Assembly: GCA_017893485.1 (NCBI GenBank)
Contig: CM030365.1
Coordinates: 46,990,458-47,054,457, forward strand
Reading direction: 5' to 3'
Length of the DNA stretch: 64,000 nucleotides
Origin: Hemerocallis citrina
Lineage: Eukaryota > Streptophyta > Magnoliopsida > Asparagales > Asphodelaceae
In this document: positions 60,000-64,000 of the stretch, one piece after another
Layout of the letters: every line of letters begins with the position of its first letter
How positions within the stretch are numbered: position 1 is the first letter of the stretch
The notes under the pieces: model-generated
What the model saw: the letters and a program-made list of their open reading frames with translations, nothing else
Told to the model about the DNA's origin: nothing
Databases searched by the model: none
Made by a program: the position numbers and the translations under genes

Positions 60000-60229
60000 A
60001 AGTTGGTATCAGCAGACTTCAAATATTAGTCCAACACAGCAGGAAAATTAGACTTGGATGCATTGCGAGAGTTGGGTTTAGTCAGATAGCTGATGATTAT
60101 AACTCATAATGTTTCTTTTACAACTTATGCTTTATAATTTTTCTGTATCTGGACTGATTCCCTTATTTTCTCTTGCAGATGCCGAGCATGGATAATGGAC
60201 ATTCGAATGGTTGGACCGATGGGAATGAG
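60000..60229 (+). other. Second copy of A primer site and leader, truncated
   Basis: Nearly identical to 50885-51110, including CAAATATTAGTCCAACACAG and the start of the extra frame (ATGCCGAGCATGGATAATGG, 60180). It stops at about 60229. An A-family LTR was therefore once followed by another A interior, as in a tandem array made by LTR-LTR recombination. Confidence 0.9.
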
Positions 60230-60686
60230 TGTCCATTATCATCCGTGGGCAATGGAAATGAGTGTCCAATAGAAAATACATGTGCGTGACACCCGTGGGC
60301 AAAATTGTCATCACTCAATTTTGCGGGGTGTTACTAAGATAAAGTATGTGAAAACCCGTGCCCACCTTGTTATGGAGTATTGGGTTATGTGTGTGGTTTT
60401 TCAAAGATTTTCTACAAATTTATTATGTTTTAAAGACAAAATTTTGATTTTTATTGTATAACTTGTGTTATATGATGATATTTACCCCCAAAGCTCTATA
60501 TATATGATGCCTGTGTGATGTTGCTTGTTTTGGCCTGGGAGGATATATATTAATTGCCTGTGATGTGGTATGTTTAATTGTATGAAGAATTCTGTATGGA
60601 ATTTCTGAAAAGGGGCTATTATTTCAGAGGTGACTTTGCCCAAATTTTAATTTAAATCTATTAAGATTATTCTAGTAAGAAATAGT
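60230..60686 (+). other. Inverted copy of H|F junction
   Basis: 60230-60335 is the start of an H LTR on the minus strand. 60336-60686 is F sequence, opposite in orientation to the copy at 61010-61393. The site where H enters F (aagat at 60336-60340) matches atctt at 61389-61393. The junction back to C4 (TAGTTATGCATGC) shows short homology. Confidence 0.85.
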
Positions 60687-60843
60687 TATGCATGCGTGGT
60701 TGATTTCTCCTTGTTATCTCCTAATTATTCCTATGAAATATTGAAAAGATCCTGACAGCTTATGAATGGTGAAGCCATTTGCTGGACTGATTCGCGTATC
60801 CATATTCCGTATCTCCTTTTGGGAAGCGGGGCGTGACAGAAGG

Positions 60844-61009
60844 GTATAAATGTTAGTTCTTGAGGAGTATATATATATATATTTTAGGTTTTAAGGATAT
60901 GTTTTTATATTTTATAAGACATAAATTTCAGATTTTAAATGACAATAATTTCAGATTTTTGAATTATAAAGTTCCATATTTTGAGAGAGAAAATTTCAGA
61001 TTTCAAATA
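60844..61009 (+). other. A'-type LTR fragment (continues 42969-43221)
   Basis: TTTCAGATTTT-rich sequence resumes after the C4 TSD and is broken at 61010 by F. It is too short to assign with certainty. Confidence 0.5.
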
Positions 61010-61393
61010 TGTAACGACCCAAAAAAAAAATTATTTTTTATAACTATTTCTTACTAGAATAATCTTAATAGATTTAAATTAAAATTTGGGCAGAGTCTCC
61101 TTTGAAATATTAGCCCCTTTTCAGAAATTCCATACAGAATTCTTCAAACAATTAAAAATACCACATCACAGGCAATTAATATATATCCTCCCAGGACAAA
61201 ACAAGCAACATCACACAGGCATCATATATATAGGGCTATGGGGGTAAATATCATTATATAACACAAGTTATACAATAAAAATCAAAACTTTGTCTTGAAA
61301 ACAGAATAATTTTGTAAAAAATCTTTGAAAAACCACACCCATAATCCGTTACTCCACAACAAGGCAGGCACGGGTTTTCACATACTTTATCTT
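61010..61393 (-). mobile_element. F LTR fragment, interrupted by H
   Basis: It starts TGTAACGACCC and matches 1706-2090 over its length (for example TAGCCCCTTTTCAGAAAT and GGCAATTAATATATATCC). By analogy with F it is the 3' end of an LTR on the minus strand. It stops where H begins. Confidence 0.85.
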
Positions 61394-61606
61394 TGTAACA
61401 CCTCGCAAAATTGAGTTATGACAATTTTGCCCACGGGTGTGACGCAGATGTATTTTGTAACGTTACGGGTAATATCCGTAATGTATTTTAATATAAACAT
61501 CATACGTATTTTTTATTTTGACTATTGATACATTTTCTGTCTTCTCAAAATTCAATTTTTTCCCCATTTGTGCCAATTCAAATATTAAATTTTATTTTTG
61601 TGTTTT

Positions 61607-62152
61607 TACGTGTATCGCCCGTGCTTTCAATACACGTGTCGAATACGTATATTCTTACGTGTAATATTATAAAATTCTGATGCATTTCAATTATTTATTT
61701 TTATAATTTGTTCGAGTTCGCTTTATAAATTGAAATTTAATTTTTTCTCATATTTTGACTCAAATATATTTATACGTGCGATGCACATGCTTTCTATGTC
61801 CGTGTTGATTATATTGTTGCATGTATAAAATAAATAAAATTTATTTTTCGTATGTTGTATTTCGATTATTTATAAAAATTTCCTCGTTAATCAAATCTTT
61901 TTGAATATTTTTTTTACGTGCAGCGCACGTGCTTGCGGTGCACGTATTGGGTGTATTCTCTTTAAAAATAAAATTTATGAAGTGTGTGTGTGTTCATTTC
62001 TATTTGTGCATGAAAACTTTAATTATAATTAAATTAAATTAGTTTCATTAAATACATACTGCATATTATAACATATACATTTAATTTAAATAAAAACTAT
62101 TAATAAATTGTGTTCACACACGTAGCATGCACGGGCACATGCATTGCACACC
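61607..62152 (+). promoter_or_regulatory. Repeated G-box-like modules in H LTR
   Basis: Four imperfect modules near 61607-61642, 61770-61807, 61913-61951 and 62115-62152 share a pattern like ACGTGYRGCGCACGTGCTTK followed by TGCACGT. CACGTG occurs at 61633-61638 and 61926-61931. All lie upstream of the TATA box at 62290. CACGTG is the classic binding site for plant bZIP and bHLH factors; enhancer activity here is inference. Confidence 0.45.
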
Positions 62153-62289
62153 AAAATCAAACAACATGTAATAAGTTTGACCGGGTATTTGCTTGGAGAG
62201 AGGGTGAGCAGAGTAAGAGAGTTAGTGGGTAGTTAATTAAGATTTGTGGGATTAGTTAAATTAACTTCTTTTAATTAATTAATTTCCCT

Positions 62290-62297
62290 TTATAAAA
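62290..62297 (+). promoter_or_regulatory. TATA box of H LTR
   Basis: TTATAAAA in CCCTTTATAAAACCAACTC, followed by a short leader and an A-run at about 62329-62343. Confidence 0.55.
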
Positions 62298-63129
62298 CCA
62301 ACTCTACCTTTGGCTTTCATAAGAAAAGCAAAAAAAAAAAAAATGAAATTATGTTTACTATTGGTGCCGAATGCTTGCTGGGGGTTTCTTTCTCCCTTTG
62401 GGCACGGATTTCGAGGAGGGACTTGGAGATTTCTCGGAGTTCATATGCGAGGGAGAAATTAAGATCTCCTAATAGGTGGGCGTTCTTGTTGCCTTCTAAT
62501 TTAGTAGAATTGTGCATGCTTAACTTTATATGAGTAGTTGCTAAATTAAATTGGTATGTTGAATATAGAAGCTTTCTAGATTGCACATTATTAGTTCAAT
62601 TATTGTATGATTTATGTCGATACTTGTTGTGTTCCAATTCGATTGCAAATATCCATGTTAATTAGAAGGAAAGTGGAAGTAGTAACTAGTGGGATGTAAG
62701 AATAGAAATTTTCTGAATTTTCTAATTGATACATGTCAGATTGTTCATGTAGAGGTCAAAATAAAGTATTCTGTGGATGAGACTTTAAATATTATGTTTT
62801 GATGAAATTGTAGGAAAGTAATCTCATTAATTTGCATTATATTGATATAAATTTTTCTGAATTTGGATGAGGAACCATAGTTTATACAAATCAAAGTATA
62901 GAAGTATAAGTAAATTAGTACAATTTTGGGGAGAAAATTTCCTTATATTGTTAAAATAAAAGTTTTATAAGTTAATTCGTGCTAATACTCAGATTATTGA
63001 GGAGAATGAAATCTGGAAGTAATTCGAATTATTAATACAAAGCAATTTAGAAACCGATAATTTTTAAAAGAGATTTATAAACAGAAATCTGAAACAAAAG
63101 GATTTTCACCCCTATATGTTCAAAGATAG

Positions 63130-63380
63130 ACCTTGGGCATACTGGTCTTGGCACGGCTTTTGAGTGCTATGAACAGTGTTCCTCGGTCGTGGGTTCGAGT
63201 CTTGGGAGGCTCTGTTTTTTTATATAAAATTTGATTTTTGTAGAACAAGCAGTGGAGCAGCACTTAAAGCACTGGGTGCTTTCTTTTCAATAGCTGCGAG
63301 TGGTCTACTGCTTGGGGGGGGGGGGGGTTTGCAGTTTGGCTGATAGGTCTCAGGTTCGATTTATATCGATTGAAGTAGAT
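63130..63380 (+). other. Two B-box-like sequences and a G14 run in H LTR
   Basis: TCGTGGGTTCGAGTC (about 63187-63201) and GGTCTCAGGTTCGAT (about 63346-63360) match the RNA polymerase III B-box consensus, but no convincing A box or cloverleaf accompanies them. A run of 14 G lies at 63314-63327. Confidence 0.4.
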
Positions 63381-64000
63381 TTTTATGTTATAAAATTTGG
63401 TAAAAATTATAATAATATTCTAAAATATTATTAAAGGTCTAGAAATAATTCCACAGCATTTTAAAGATATATTTTGTGAATTAAAGTTGACATTCACATT
63501 AAATAATGTGTTGGAGGAATTTTTTAATCCAAATCAAAAATAGAGTTTTTGCATGATTAAAGAGGATTAAAAAAGAATACAATTTAGACTCAACTCGTAA
63601 AATTCATGGATATTAATCTATTTCATTAAAATGAATAGTTTGAGTTGCTTACAAGGTTTTAATTGATTTTTAACCATCATTTGAAAGTTGAAGTTGGTCA
63701 CTTCATGTTTTATGAACAAGTAAAATGAATAAAGAGGAAATTAAGAATTAAGTTATCTATGATGAGGTTAGATGTAACCTTGTGGTCTCTGTTGAGACGG
63801 TTGTTGGTTCTAGAGTGAGCGAGGCCCAGATTACCGGCAGTTGTGATATATGGATTTTGAGAAGTAACCAGTGTGGGTTGACTTTCTCTTGAGAAGTGGT
63901 CAGTGTGCGCTAATTGTCTCAGTGTTTTGTTGATGTCTGGTGGGTAAGCTAAACTGTAGGTCTAAATAACTAAAATTTAAACTTAAGGACAAACACTAGT

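Larger units (their letters stand above)
43222..60838 (+). mobile_element. C4 solo LTR (C family, plus strand), host of MITE and element A
   Basis: It starts TGCAACCCCCGTTTCC and ends GGGAAGCGGGGCGTGACA. The flanks gaagg (43217-43221 and 60839-60843) are a perfect TSD. Its own sequence is 43222 to about 47622 and about 60687-60838; about 100 bp of LTR are missing at the inner junction. It has TATA (43692-43703), a GC-rich leader (43735-44420), the candidate intron and a CATGATTCATGCCTGTTA-type repeat block (46275-47065) that contains the MITE. Confidence 0.88.
61394..64000 (+). mobile_element. H LTR, runs off the window
   Basis: It starts TGTAACACCTCGC after atctt and has no end within the window (at least 2.6 kb). 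TATAAAA (62290-62297) is followed by a leader and an AATAGGTGGGC donor-like site near 62470. No coding sequence was found. The long AT-rich stretch at 62520-63120 shows nothing I can name. The size and layout resemble the A-type LTRs. Confidence 0.7.

Overview
This window looks like repeat-rich nuclear DNA from a flowering plant. It has AT-rich intergenic sequence and almost no host coding sequence. It is dominated by Ty3/gypsy LTR retrotransposons of the chromovirus (Tekay/Del-like) type: TG...CA termini, 5-bp target-site duplications (TSDs), primer sites matching initiator Met tRNA, and pol ending in an integrase plus chromodomain. I cannot name the species. I see no intact protein gene of the host and no convincing functional tRNA or rRNA gene.

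The window reads as two nests of insertions, and I resolved most layers from TSDs. Nest 1 (1-36496): the tail of a decayed Ty3 element (here A', pol 1-858) is followed by its 3' LTR, which starts at 936 and ends near 36496. That LTR was hit by a solo LTR, F (1706-29742, TSD gtatg/gtctg), and by a solo LTR, C3 (30393-34724, TSD ggaat). C3 was hit by a short solo LTR, D (30399-30909). F holds a solo LTR, C5 (2993-18289, TSD caatc), and an element, C1 (19850-28947, TSD ttctt). C5 holds a truncated opposite-strand LTR, C2 (3881-15915), which holds a complete-looking non-autonomous element, B (4104-13021, TSD tttga/tctga). The chain A' > F > C5 > C2 > B is five layers deep.

Middle (36497-39424): a short stretch with a SINE-like tRNA-derived sequence, an inverted-repeat element full of short palindromes, a small LTR on the minus strand (38552-38925), and an intronless, broken fragment of a cytosolic glucose-6-phosphate isomerase gene (39029-39420, minus), the only host-gene remnant I recognise.

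Nest 2 (39425-64000): a heavily broken gag-pol (E2, 39425-42968) is fused to a piece of A'-type LTR. That piece was hit by a solo LTR, C4 (43222-60838, TSD gaagg). C4 carries a hAT-type MITE (46393-46916) and a nearly full-length Ty3 element, A (47623-59999), with 3.26-kb LTRs, an extra reading frame before gag, gag, pol and chromodomain. A's pol was hit by a second D solo LTR (53411-53919, TSD aggta). A runs on past its 3' LTR into a second primer site and leader, so it is the remnant of a tandem array. Beyond it lies an inverted duplication of an F|H junction, then an H-family LTR that leaves the window at 64000.

The most distinctive material is the B/C lineage. These non-autonomous elements have LTRs of about 3.2-4 kb but only 1.2-2.5 kb of internal sequence with no recognisable gag or pol. 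Every LTR copy has the same plan: TATA box, GC-rich leader, a splice-donor-like site that is usually GC rather than GT, hypervariable minisatellites, and a matching acceptor. The element letters are labels for this window only, not database names.
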